Source: Gracilaria gracilis (Eukaryota > Rhodophyta > Florideophyceae > Gracilariales > Gracilariaceae). Taken from it: a DNA stretch of 64,000 nt. Position 1 is the stretch's first letter; every line of letters starts with the position of its first letter. The translations under genes were made by a program, and so were the position numbers. Of this stretch, positions 38,493 through 46,806 are shown in pieces. The notes under the pieces are model-generated. The model had not been told where the DNA came from and did no database searches. It saw nothing but the letters and a program-made list of their open reading frames with translations. The stretch lies in contig JARGSG010000015.1 of assembly GCA_030374805.1 (NCBI GenBank), forward strand, positions 620,001 to 684,000, written 5' to 3'.

Positions 38493-40427
38493 ATGCCGTC
38501 TCCGACAGCTCCCCCGAACGGTGGTGCCCTACAACCTCCTTCCGTTGCACAAGCGATTGGGCTGGCGATAGAGACGATCACAGGTGGGCCATCCTCTACA
38601 GCAATCCGTGATATACGTCCAGAACATATTTTTCATATAGATGAAGAACATATTGAACCACCCCTTCACCCTCAGACCATGCCCCGTGTGGGGTCCATAC
38701 AGCTTATACGAAATGAGGATGAAGAAAGACATGAAAGCGGAAGCGTAGTCACTGTGCGATCTTCACAAGGTTCCGAGGAACCGAGCCCATCCCCCGTAAT
38801 CAAGCGTCGCCGAAAGAGCAAATCTCTTCCCGGACCAGAAGTCGAGAAGAAGAATGAAACTCCTTCTGAAGAAGATGGTGGCAACTGCTGTACGATATGT
38901 TTGGACCCATGGGCGAGCTCTGGTCCTCATCAAGTGTGCTGCATGCCGTGTGGCCATTTGTTTGGATATAGTTGCATAAAGGAATGGATTCGCGGCGGCA
39001 ACTCTCGAAAACGAGAATGTCCAACTTGTAAGACACCAGCTCGTGTTAAAGACTTGAGATATCTTTTCGGCCTTCCGTCACGGCTGGCGGTCTCCGATGT
39101 TTCTGAGATACAGCGATTGCGAGACGAGCTCAAGCGAGAAAAGATATCTCATGAAACCACGAAGATTAAATATCAAGAAACAAAGAAACTGGCTAAGATA
39201 TATCGCGAGGAGATGCGGAACCTCCAACGCCATGGAAAGTCTTCTGTTCAGACGTTTGGACATCAGAATGATTCACAACGTGTTGAAACTGTGGACAACG
39301 TCCGTCTAGTTTCAATATATCGAACCGCCGGTGCTTCTCTGGCTGTGGCTGTCGATGAGGATGCGTCGTATTTATTCAATGAACGTGTTCCCGGAGATGG
39401 ACCGCGACATCGAGTAGGTCGCATAGACATTGGAAGACCAAATGTACCCATACACTCGCCACATACCACCGATAAGCGTGTAAACTGCATCAAAGTATGT
39501 CGCCACACATGCGGAGCAGTTTATAGGCATATTGCCGTAGCAAGCACAGATTATAGTGTGGCCATTTTGACTCCAAATCTTCAACGGGCTCTAACTCTTC
39601 GTGTACCTGGCATCCCGTTATCGTGTTCTTGGCTTTCTAGTCGTCCGCACTTGGCAGCAGTTGGGCTTGTCTCTGGTGAAGTCTTAATGTACGACATCAG
39701 GCATACTTCGACACATTTGTACGAATCAGTTTTGTCTCGCAATCAAGGATCTCGAGCCGTTCATTCATTAGAGGAAGTCAAAGTTGATGACTCACAGAAC
39801 TCCTCCGCAGTTTTGGCAGCCTCGCCTCATGGGGTATTTGGCATCTCGTTTGATGGATACATGGGCGCACCAAACGTTTATGAGGTAAAAGGTGGTGCAC
39901 CCGAAGACTGGGCTCCCACGAGTTTCACAGTAAGTGGGAACATGATCGCCGTTGCTGCAAGGAGGCGCGGTCTCACAAATTGTGGATCTCAAGAAATGGG
40001 ATGTTCTCTGTTGATGCACAGAGGTATAGTTAGGGAAGGACTAGACCTCAAGTTTGGTCTTTCACTCGGCGAACCTGTATACACATCGTCGCAAAATGTA
40101 CCTTTCGTGTACTGTGGTATTGTAGGAGGAAAAGACGACGATTTAGATACCATGCTCGCATATCCAGATAAGAATGCTCAGGATAAGCTGAGCGTGTGGG
40201 CTTACAAGCGCGATGCGTATGACGGGGCCTCGAGCTGGAAGGAGCAAGAAGTTCTTTCCGATTCCCAGTCTCAAACTCAAGGCCTAGGTAATGGTGACGT
40301 TAGAGCTGCAGCAGGATTTCGGCTTCCACGATCAGCGAAGATAAACGGTGTGCCCGATGGCACCCGCGGAATTTTTGTTACTGTTGGTGGTGATGTCATT
40401 CGGGTTTTTGCCGCTGGGAAGTATTGA
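38493..40427 (+). CDS. RFWD3-like RING E3 ubiquitin ligase
   Basis: 644 residues. A disordered N-terminus is followed by a RING finger at about 131-180 ('CCTICLDPWASSG', 'CGHLFGYSCIKEWI', 'CPTCKTPA') with the HLFG/CI.EW signature of RFWD3. Then comes a coiled coil (about 200-245) and a C-terminal beta-propeller-like region ('VSIYRTAGASLAVAVDED', 'RVNCIKVCRHTCGAVYRHI', 'LAAVGLVSGEVLMYDIRH'). Human RFWD3 ubiquitinates RPA and RAD51 at stalled forks and in crosslink repair. Order and RING fit well. The propeller is divergent in sequence, so substrate conservation is inferred. No intron. Confidence 0.88.
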   Translation: MPSPTAPPNGGALQPPSVAQAIGLAIETITGGPSSTAIRDIRPEHIFHIDEEHIEPPLHPQTMPRVGSIQLIRNEDEERHESGSVVTVRSSQGSEEPSPSPVIKRRRKSKSLPGPEVEKKNETPSEEDGGNCCTICLDPWASSGPHQVCCMPCGHLFGYSCIKEWIRGGNSRKRECPTCKTPARVKDLRYLFGLPSRLAVSDVSEIQRLRDELKREKISHETTKIKYQETKKLAKIYREEMRNLQRHGKSSVQTFGHQNDSQRVETVDNVRLVSIYRTAGASLAVAVDEDASYLFNERVPGDGPRHRVGRIDIGRPNVPIHSPHTTDKRVNCIKVCRHTCGAVYRHIAVASTDYSVAILTPNLQRALTLRVPGIPLSCSWLSSRPHLAAVGLVSGEVLMYDIRHTSTHLYESVLSRNQGSRAVHSLEEVKVDDSQNSSAVLAASPHGVFGISFDGYMGAPNVYEVKGGAPEDWAPTSFTVSGNMIAVAARRRGLTNCGSQEMGCSLLMHRGIVREGLDLKFGLSLGEPVYTSSQNVPFVYCGIVGGKDDDLDTMLAYPDKNAQDKLSVWAYKRDAYDGASSWKEQEVLSDSQSQTQGLGNGDVRAAAGFRLPRSAKINGVPDGTRGIFVTVGGDVIRVFAAGKY

Positions 40428-40958
40428 ATACAACGAAAACGTGGATGTACTTAACCTCTGATATATCCAAGCTTGAGGAAGAAACTAACTTGATGGTAAT
40501 TATGGTCATGTGTATTTCTCAGAGAGCCTAGTGCTTCTCGACACGGGGCTATGGTGCTCTTATTCCTAGAGTCATTCAGTGTCCTTGAAACTCTGTAACA
40601 TCATTTGTCTTCCATGTCTTGCCTTGCTTAATTCTAGCCAACTCCATCATACTCTAACTGCACCCACCACTACCCATTCAGGAGCCAAACGCAAATATCC
40701 ATCGCGTGACATTCCCAGGTCTCGTTCTGCATGTGCTCCATGTGTTGAAAGTTAATGTTCTGAGTACGTACGTACTTGATTAGCGATCTTCAACCACACC
40801 ATTTCCATTGCGTGAAACAAGGCTCTCTGCCATCAAGTCGTCTGTAACCCATGCAGTGAACGTATCCTGCGGTTGCAGGAGCAATTTCTCCGGCTCACTA
40901 GTCGCGAGGATTGTCGTTGTAAGCAGGCAAAGGTCCTCTTCCAGGTCCTTGGGCAAAT
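40428..40958. other. Convergent 3' region
   Basis: 531 nt between RFWD3-like and the FkbM gene. A minus-strand open frame of 60 codons (40780-40962) overlaps the FkbM stop by ATGA. Otherwise nothing is recognised. Confidence 0.4.
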
Positions 40959-41849
40959 TCATTCTGGGAAACCTAGGACGACACCGTGGCGTACATATAC
41001 AACCTTCCTCATTCGAAACGGCTTCATTCGATGAACAGCATGCCTTCCCGGCACATGGGCATGATATCCTCTTTGTAGAAGGAAAGTGTGAACTGCTTTT
41101 CTTGTGCGCTTATCAAACTCTACAGTTATTATATCTATCGTCACCTTTCCCCATTCCACACCTTCAAGAACTTCCATTTCATGTCCTTCGACGTCAAGGT
41201 TTAAGTAATCGACATGAGAAACTCCAAGTCGGTTGAAGACGGACTCAAGCGTAGTGCACGTAAGCTCCTCCGCGACACCTTCCAAAACCCGAGCATCACC
41301 TGTATATGTTTCAAGGATTCCACCATTGGCGCCCAGCATTCCGAATTGCACGTTTTTGTCGTCCTCATCACTGACACAAGTTGGAACAAGGTGACACGAT
41401 CTCTGTGTATGCAATCGTTCGTAATATTGTGAGTTGGCCTCGACACAAATCCCTCGCCATCCCATGCATCGATCAAAGAAGTACGTGTTTGACCTCTGGA
41501 TTGGTTCCTTGGGTGCGACGTCAACGTAGATTCCTGGCCGTTTCAGCTGCGAAAAATGACGAGTATATAAGTAGTAGTCTTCGCCGTCTTCGGAAAATAG
41601 GTGAGGCATAGAACTATTGCATAGCACTCCAGGCTTTAGAGACCTACAAAATGATTCGTTCGGTTGAGGGTGATCCCGAAGTACATGGCAGAAATCAGGG
41701 GTCGACCAATCCCGACGAACTGGGAGAATATCGGACAACGGCTTCCTTTCTGGTTTGGACTTATCGGTTAATGAAAGTATGAAGAATGACAAAGAGAAGA
41801 GTAACAGTGCCAAGCTTCTTCTAAATGGGAACAGCGATGATTTCTTCAT
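40959..41849 (-). CDS. FkbM-family methyltransferase, type II membrane protein
   Basis: 296 residues. A basic N-terminus and one hydrophobic segment (SLALLLFSLSFFILSL, about 12-27) predict a Golgi or ER type II protein with the catalytic domain in the lumen. The FkbM (Methyltransf_21) fold shows 'GIYVDVAP' at the SAM site, 'GWRGICVEAN', and 'DYLNLDVEGHEMEVLEGV'. The usual VDVGA is VDVAP. Members O-methylate sugars and other small molecules; in a red alga a wall or secreted polysaccharide is a plausible acceptor (inference only). The start at 41849 is the only suitable ATG. Directly at its stop (sequence AATGAA) another frame opens for 60 codons. Confidence 0.82.
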   Translation of the reverse strand: MKKSSLFPFRRSLALLLFSLSFFILSLTDKSKPERKPLSDILPVRRDWSTPDFCHVLRDHPQPNESFCRSLKPGVLCNSSMPHLFSEDGEDYYLYTRHFSQLKRPGIYVDVAPKEPIQRSNTYFFDRCMGWRGICVEANSQYYERLHTQRSCHLVPTCVSDEDDKNVQFGMLGANGGILETYTGDARVLEGVAEELTCTTLESVFNRLGVSHVDYLNLDVEGHEMEVLEGVEWGKVTIDIITVEFDKRTRKAVHTFLLQRGYHAHVPGRHAVHRMKPFRMRKVVYVRHGVVLGFPE

Positions 41850-42694
41850 TTTGTTGGAGTGCAGTTTAGATAGAGCGACTTGTTAACAAACTCTTACTCT
41901 TCTATTGTGACGTATCTATAGTTGCCGAGAAAGGCGGGCCTTTTCCGAAGACAGTGACATTTGTACCTACAGTTGCCGAAGGGACTGATAACACGGTGCG
42001 AATTCTGCAAGTCTCTGTTAGTCAAGAGTCAGCTCCCTTTTTGGAGGAACTTGCCGACCTCTCCGCAGCACCATGTGTGTTGTCCCTTCGCGTCCCTTCG
42101 TCTGGTTGTTTTAAGTCGAGATTATATTAAAATTTGTGATCCCTCCCCTCCCTTCGTCCCTTGCATCTACGAGCCCAATTCTTTCCTCGTTGGGACTCAC
42201 CCCCAACCAGAGAATGCCCTGAACATGAACCGGAGAGTAAGTATTATACGTTTCTATTTTGGGGCTCGTGTAGAAGGTTATAAGCGCGATAGCGGCTCCA
42301 TGTGGTTCACACATTTGGTAAGAGAGCGGATTACGTAAGGAAACACACGAGAGGCCAAAACGGGAACATACAAGGATATCATACAGCAAACCAATCTGTT
42401 CATTGGCAGATTCAATTGTAGATACATTGCAGGAGAAAGCACACACATGGTGCGTAAATCAGGACCGACTCAGTGACACAAGCTGCAGAACCGCCAAGAG
42501 TCTTATAAAACAAACAACACGCACAAACTCTGGTGAACACAGTTCTCTTCACTAGACAACACAACAGTAAACACGAAGAGATAGTCTATACACAAGCATT
42601 ACGATCACGCTGTAGCCGGCTTAATATTGCTACGGCCCTTACACGCAAGATATATATACGTGTATATAATAAAGGAAAGTACATCACAGCGCTC
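41850..42694. other. Intergenic region
   Basis: 845 nt. A possible short exon ends at 42237 (ATG AAC CGG AGA then GTAAGT), and a second GTAAGA lies near 42319, but no complete gene could be assembled. An ATATATATAC run with several TATA-like words sits at 42648-42670. Otherwise nothing. Confidence 0.35.
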
Positions 42695-45124
42695 TCACGA
42701 CTTTTCTGGAGATCCAGTAATCTTCGCTCTTTGAACAGCGTAATAAATCTCTTCCTGCGGAACGGTTAACCTGATCAACTGATTCGAAGCAGACGCCGAT
42801 GCATTCGACGGCTCGGACTCACCCTCAGCAAACCAAGGATGTCTCTTCAATTCGGATAATCCAATACGAGTCTTGGGATCCTTTTCACCAAGCACACCCT
42901 TTAGAAGGCTGCGCACTTTCTTGGACGTTTCCGGGTGCCGAGGGAACCTCAGCTTACGAGTGCATATGGCTGTCTGAATCTCTTGGTCGTCTCGCCCTCC
43001 GAACGGTACACGTCCATAGAGCATAAAGTATAACACGACGCCGACGGCCCAAACATCCATGGCGTAACTCTTGGGGTGCGCCGGAGGCGCATCACACAGC
43101 CAGCACAACTCTGGCGCGAGGAATGCTGGAGATGCATCGCCCAATCTGGTCTTGACAAGAGTAGTAAGGTTCTTGATTTCGGTGAAGTCATGCGTAATAC
43201 ATCCAATTGGATTCAGTTTCACCCTCCCATCAACAGACCGCAGCAGGTTATCCGGTCGCACATCAGCGTGAGCAATGCGCAGTCTGTGCAAATACTCGAG
43301 GCCGTTAACCACATCTGTGATCAATTCGCGTGCAGAATGTTCGTGGATAGGTTCAACACCCTCCAACTTGGAACCATCAATCAAGGTGCCCCTGGCCAAG
43401 TACTCAAACGTCAGGTAAGTGCCACCATGCTGTTGATCCAATAAACACTCATGATATTGCACAATGTTCGGGTGCTTGAGTCGTTTCAACACCGCAATCT
43501 CTTCCTGAGAGCGCAGCAACAACGGCACAAGTTTTCTCGGCACGTATCTCAGCGTACAGAACGATGAGTCAGAGCGCGCAAACACAACCTTGTGACCATT
43601 GGCAGCCGGGTGGTCCTTGGCCGAGCACAAGAGCACATAATTACCAATTCCAACATGCTCCCTCAAAGAGCGTCCATTGAACATATCATGCGACAAGGTA
43701 AACTCTTCCCGTTCCTTCTCGGGCGGAATGACCACCGACGGCGCAATAATCCTCGCCTGCAGCGGAACAAGACAACTAAGCGCCTTGACCCAAAGCGCAG
43801 CCTCGTCGGCGTTGGCAAACAGCAACGAGATACGTCGCCCCTCAATAAGATCAATGCACACCTCGCGGTCCGCGCACTTGATGCGAGCAACCTGATGAAC
43901 CTTGACATGATTGGCAGGAACGCCCGCCTTCTTACTGGTCCACATCAAGCGATCACAGCTGGTGTTGAGCCAGACGCGGCGGGCGCCAAAGCGCAAGAAG
44001 TTCTTCTTCTTCAGCGCGGCCACGCCCTCCTGCAGCAACGCGCAGCACTCGAGCACAGACAAGCTGCTATAAGGGCGCGTCCTGAGCCGTTGCAACAAGG
44101 AGCAATGCACATCAATAGCGAACAGCTGCGACGGCACATGGTCGCCCGCGTCCGAAAACGAGCCGTGGTAAAGCGGCACCGACACCGGCGGACTGGGTCT
44201 GGCCTTGTCCGGCGACGCGGGCGGCGACGCGGGCGGCGGCGGCGGCGGCGGCGGCGGGCGCGCAGGCGACGCGTTGGCGGAAGGCGGGTCTGCATCCAGC
44301 TCGTGCGCCGAGTCGACGGTGAGCCACGACTGCGCGCTCAAGCGCGAGAAGTTGGAGTTTTGTCGCACAACGTCCACGGCGGACGGCACCTCCGGCAGCT
44401 GCGGCTGCTCGCTGTTCTGCGAGGAGTCCGAGCCCGGCAGCGAGTGCGCGCGCGAGGAGGCGGGGTGCGACGGCGGTGGGTGCATCGGGGGCGGCTCACG
44501 CTCGCGCGACGACTCGCTGCCAGAGTGCTGCAGCTGCTCCGCGCCGCGCGCGGCGGGCGGCGCGTTGAAGCTGGAGCGCAGCTGACGGAACGGCGAGGCG
44601 CGCGCCGCAGCGGGGCGACGGGGGCGTTGGTCATCGTCGTCGGAGGAGGCGTCGCGCGCGGCGTCAGCGGCGGCGACCAGCGAGTGGTCGACGACGGGCA
44701 CGTCGCCCAGCCGCTTGCGCAGCACGCCCTTGGGCGGCGAGTGGCGGTCGTTGACACCGGGGACGTAGAAGTCGGCGTCGGCGGCGTAGTCTCCCACGTC
44801 GGAGTAGTCGGAGGCGTTGCCGTCCAGCAGGCGGGGCGGCGGGGTGGGCGACGGCAGCACGGGCGGCGGCGCGGGCGCCAGCGCGGCGCGTGCGGCCGCG
44901 CTGACGGACGGTCGCGACGGCGCGTGCGGCGACGGCACGGCGACCGGCGCGGCGTTGCTGACGGCGCTGACGGTGGGGGCTGGCGCCGGCGGCGGCGATG
45001 GCGGCGCCGGCGGCGGTGGCGGCGGCGGCAGCTTGGCGACGATGGGCGACGGCGATACGGCGGCGGGAGCGGCGGCGGGCGAGGACTGCGACTCCCACAT
45101 GCGACGCGCAGCCTGGAAGTCCAT
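42695..45124 (-). CDS. PH-domain protein with CaMKK-like pseudokinase domain
   Basis: 809 residues from the ATG at 45124 (MDFQAARRMWES). Residues 1-350 are Pro/Ala/Ser-rich and disordered. A PH domain at about 360-470 has 'LLQEGVAALKKKNFLRFG', 'RLMWTSKK' and a final 'DEAALWVKALSCL'. A C-terminal kinase-like domain follows, with scaffold residues of the CaMKK/GRIK group ('HPNIVQYHECLLDQ', 'AMDVWAVGVVLYFMLYGRV', 'KTRIGLSELKRHPWF'). All three catalytic motifs are altered: the ATP lysine region is 'CTLRYVPRKL', HRD is HAD ('IAHADVRPDNLL'), and DFG is replaced by 'LNPIGC'. It is most likely a pseudokinase or membrane-lipid-directed scaffold. The first third is extremely GC-rich. Confidence 0.8.
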   Translation of the reverse strand: MDFQAARRMWESQSSPAAAPAAVSPSPIVAKLPPPPPPPAPPSPPPAPAPTVSAVSNAAPVAVPSPHAPSRPSVSAAARAALAPAPPPVLPSPTPPPRLLDGNASDYSDVGDYAADADFYVPGVNDRHSPPKGVLRKRLGDVPVVDHSLVAAADAARDASSDDDDQRPRRPAAARASPFRQLRSSFNAPPAARGAEQLQHSGSESSREREPPPMHPPPSHPASSRAHSLPGSDSSQNSEQPQLPEVPSAVDVVRQNSNFSRLSAQSWLTVDSAHELDADPPSANASPARPPPPPPPPPASPPASPDKARPSPPVSVPLYHGSFSDAGDHVPSQLFAIDVHCSLLQRLRTRPYSSLSVLECCALLQEGVAALKKKNFLRFGARRVWLNTSCDRLMWTSKKAGVPANHVKVHQVARIKCADREVCIDLIEGRRISLLFANADEAALWVKALSCLVPLQARIIAPSVVIPPEKEREEFTLSHDMFNGRSLREHVGIGNYVLLCSAKDHPAANGHKVVFARSDSSFCTLRYVPRKLVPLLLRSQEEIAVLKRLKHPNIVQYHECLLDQQHGGTYLTFEYLARGTLIDGSKLEGVEPIHEHSARELITDVVNGLEYLHRLRIAHADVRPDNLLRSVDGRVKLNPIGCITHDFTEIKNLTTLVKTRLGDASPAFLAPELCWLCDAPPAHPKSYAMDVWAVGVVLYFMLYGRVPFGGRDDQEIQTAICTRKLRFPRHPETSKKVRSLLKGVLGEKDPKTRIGLSELKRHPWFAEGESEPSNASASASNQLIRLTVPQEEIYYAVQRAKITGSPEKS

Positions 45125-45696
45125 GGCGCACGACGGGCGCGTGGCGCAGGGTCGCAAAGGGCGTCGGGGCGGGGGGGCAGGCGGAGCGGCGGGAGCAGGC
45201 AGGGGTGTGTGTGTGTGTTCAAGCGACGTGGCACAAAAGGTCAGCGACGAGGACAAGCGCGCACGCGGTGCATTGCGTACAACACAAAGCGCGCGCACGC
45301 GGCGAGGGGGCGGAAGGGCGCGCGGGCGCGCGGCGTGGGGGGTGGCGTGGGGGGTGGCGTGGGGGGTGGCGTGGGGGGTGGCGTGGGGGGTGGCGTGGGG
45401 GGCGGGCGGAGGGGGGGGGGAGCGCAGCAGCAGCAGCAGCGGCAGCAGCAGCGGCGGCAGCAGCAGCAGCTGCTGAGAGACGAAGGGCGCGGCGCGCACG
45501 CGGCTACGCGACGCGGGCAGCAATGGCACGCGCCTACAACACACGCAGCGCGCGGCGCGGTAAGCATGGCATAGCTCAGGCGCGCTCGCGCGCATGCGCC
45601 CGCGACGGCTGCGCCTTACAGCGGGGCAGCTTCACGCGCGCCACGTGTACGAACAGCGATCACTTTTTACTGTAATGTAGCACACAGCGTGTGAAG
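45125..45696. promoter_or_regulatory. Upstream region of the pseudokinase gene
   Basis: 572 nt of very GC-rich DNA between the pseudokinase start and the PI31 stop. It contains a 12-nt minisatellite (45332-45403), an AGC-type triplet run (about 45421-45475) and a short GT run near 45210. Long open frames here are composition artefacts. Confidence 0.45.
45332..45403. repeat. 12-nt minisatellite, six copies
   Basis: Six tandem units of GGCGTGGGGGGT, nearly identical, about 210-280 nt upstream of the pseudokinase ATG. The G runs are long enough for quadruplex formation, which is inference. Confidence 0.9.
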
Positions 45697-46641
45697 TCAG
45701 AAGAACATGTCCGGCGGCGCGCCGCCACGTCCGCGCGGCGCGCCGCCCGTGCGCGGTGGGCCTCTCAGCGCGTGTTCGTCGTCAAAGCCGGGCGGCAGCT
45801 CGGCGTCGTTGTCGGGCTGCGGCAGGAACGGGTCGAAGCGCGCGCCGGGCGGAACGCCTGGCGGACGCCATCCGCGCCCGCGTCCAAAGTGCGCGGGCCC
45901 CATCAGGTTGCCGCCGGGCAGTCGCGCCGCGCCGCCGCCCACGCCGCCTGGTCCGAACGACGGCGGCAGCCCGGGCGGCAGCAGGTCGTCGCCGCCCAGC
46001 GGCGCCACGCCCAGTGGGGGGTACAGCGGGTTGCGAGGCGCGCCGATGCGAAGCGGGTCGTGGTCGTGCTCGCCCACCGGCACTGGCACCGGCACGGGTA
46101 CAGGAATCGGTACCTCCACGCGCTGCGGCGCCGCGCCGTTTGTTTGTGCGTCCGCGCCGGACGAGGCGCCGCCGGCGGCCGCAGCCGCCTCGTAGCCTTC
46201 TTTGGCAGAGTCTGGTACCAGCTGGTGCGCCAGTTTGACCGCCACCAGCGTCGCCAGCTCATCGCTATGGCGCAGCGCGCCAAGCCAATCTTCAGCGCTC
46301 GCATCAGCGTACCGCGCCACGTCCAGCTGCAGCGTGTGTACGGTGGCGTCATCCTCCACGGCGGTGGCGTTCCACACCAGCTTGCGTCCAACTCTGGACG
46401 CGCGAATGTCGAACTTCATAGCGGAGCGTTGGTGCCGATACAGCCCGCCATACGCGCCGTCCGTCCACACGCTTGGCAGTTGCTTGTGGTCAGACGCGCC
46501 GTCGGCGCGGAAGCCGTGCGCCAGCAGCAGCGCGTGTACGGTGAGCGCCACGCTCTCATGCGCGTTGTTTCGCGGTACGTCGCGCGCCTGCAGCCAGCGC
46601 TTGGCGCGCGAGACGGCGTCTTGTTGCTGCTCCGACGACAT
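45697..46641 (-). CDS. Proteasome inhibitor PI31-like (PSMF1)
   Basis: 314 residues. The N-terminal FP domain (about 1-150) includes 'KRWLQARDVPRNNAHESVAL', 'YRHQRSAMKFDIRASRVG' and 'LATLVAVKLAHQLVPDS'. The Pro/Gly-rich C-terminus carries the PI31 signatures 'DHDPLRIG', 'GDDLLPPGLPPSFG', 'VPPGARFDPFLPQPDND' and a final PPDMFF. PI31 binds the 20S proteasome and, in several systems, acts as an adaptor. The start at 46641 (MSSEQQQDA) is chosen; upstream in-frame codons lie in a GA repeat. A Pro-Val dipeptide run (VPVPVPVPVPV) sits between the two halves. Same strand as MGD1, whose stop is 165 nt upstream. Confidence 0.92.
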   Translation of the reverse strand: MSSEQQQDAVSRAKRWLQARDVPRNNAHESVALTVHALLLAHGFRADGASDHKQLPSVWTDGAYGGLYRHQRSAMKFDIRASRVGRKLVWNATAVEDDATVHTLQLDVARYADASAEDWLGALRHSDELATLVAVKLAHQLVPDSAKEGYEAAAAAGGASSGADAQTNGAAPQRVEVPIPVPVPVPVPVGEHDHDPLRIGAPRNPLYPPLGVAPLGGDDLLPPGLPPSFGPGGVGGGAARLPGGNLMGPAHFGRGRGWRPPGVPPGARFDPFLPQPDNDAELPPGFDDEHALRGPPRTGGAPRGRGGAPPDMFF

Positions 46642-46672
46642 GGCGACGAAGACAGAGCGAGAGCTTAGAGCG

Positions 46673-46686
46673 GAGAGAGAGATAGA

Positions 46687-46719
<33 letters not shown>
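46673..46719. repeat. GA/GATA microsatellite
   Basis: GAGAGATA units grading into pure (GA)n, 32-78 nt upstream of the PI31-like ATG, hence in its leader or core promoter. Confidence 0.85.
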
Positions 46720-46806
46720 TCTCCACGAAGACGCTTCCACGCGCGTATAATTGCGGCGCTTTCCACACAGCGCGTGGCCACGTAGCAGCGCGCGCGCGCC
46801 CCTTTT

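Noticed and set aside
42226-42330. Small spliced gene starting at ATG AAC CGG AGA / GTAAGT
   Set aside because: A donor is present but no following exon could be placed with confidence.
43592-45574. 660-codon Arg/Gly-rich open frame on the plus strand
   Set aside because: It is the antisense of the GC-rich PH/pseudokinase gene; composition is pure GC bias with no domain and the minus-strand gene is clear.
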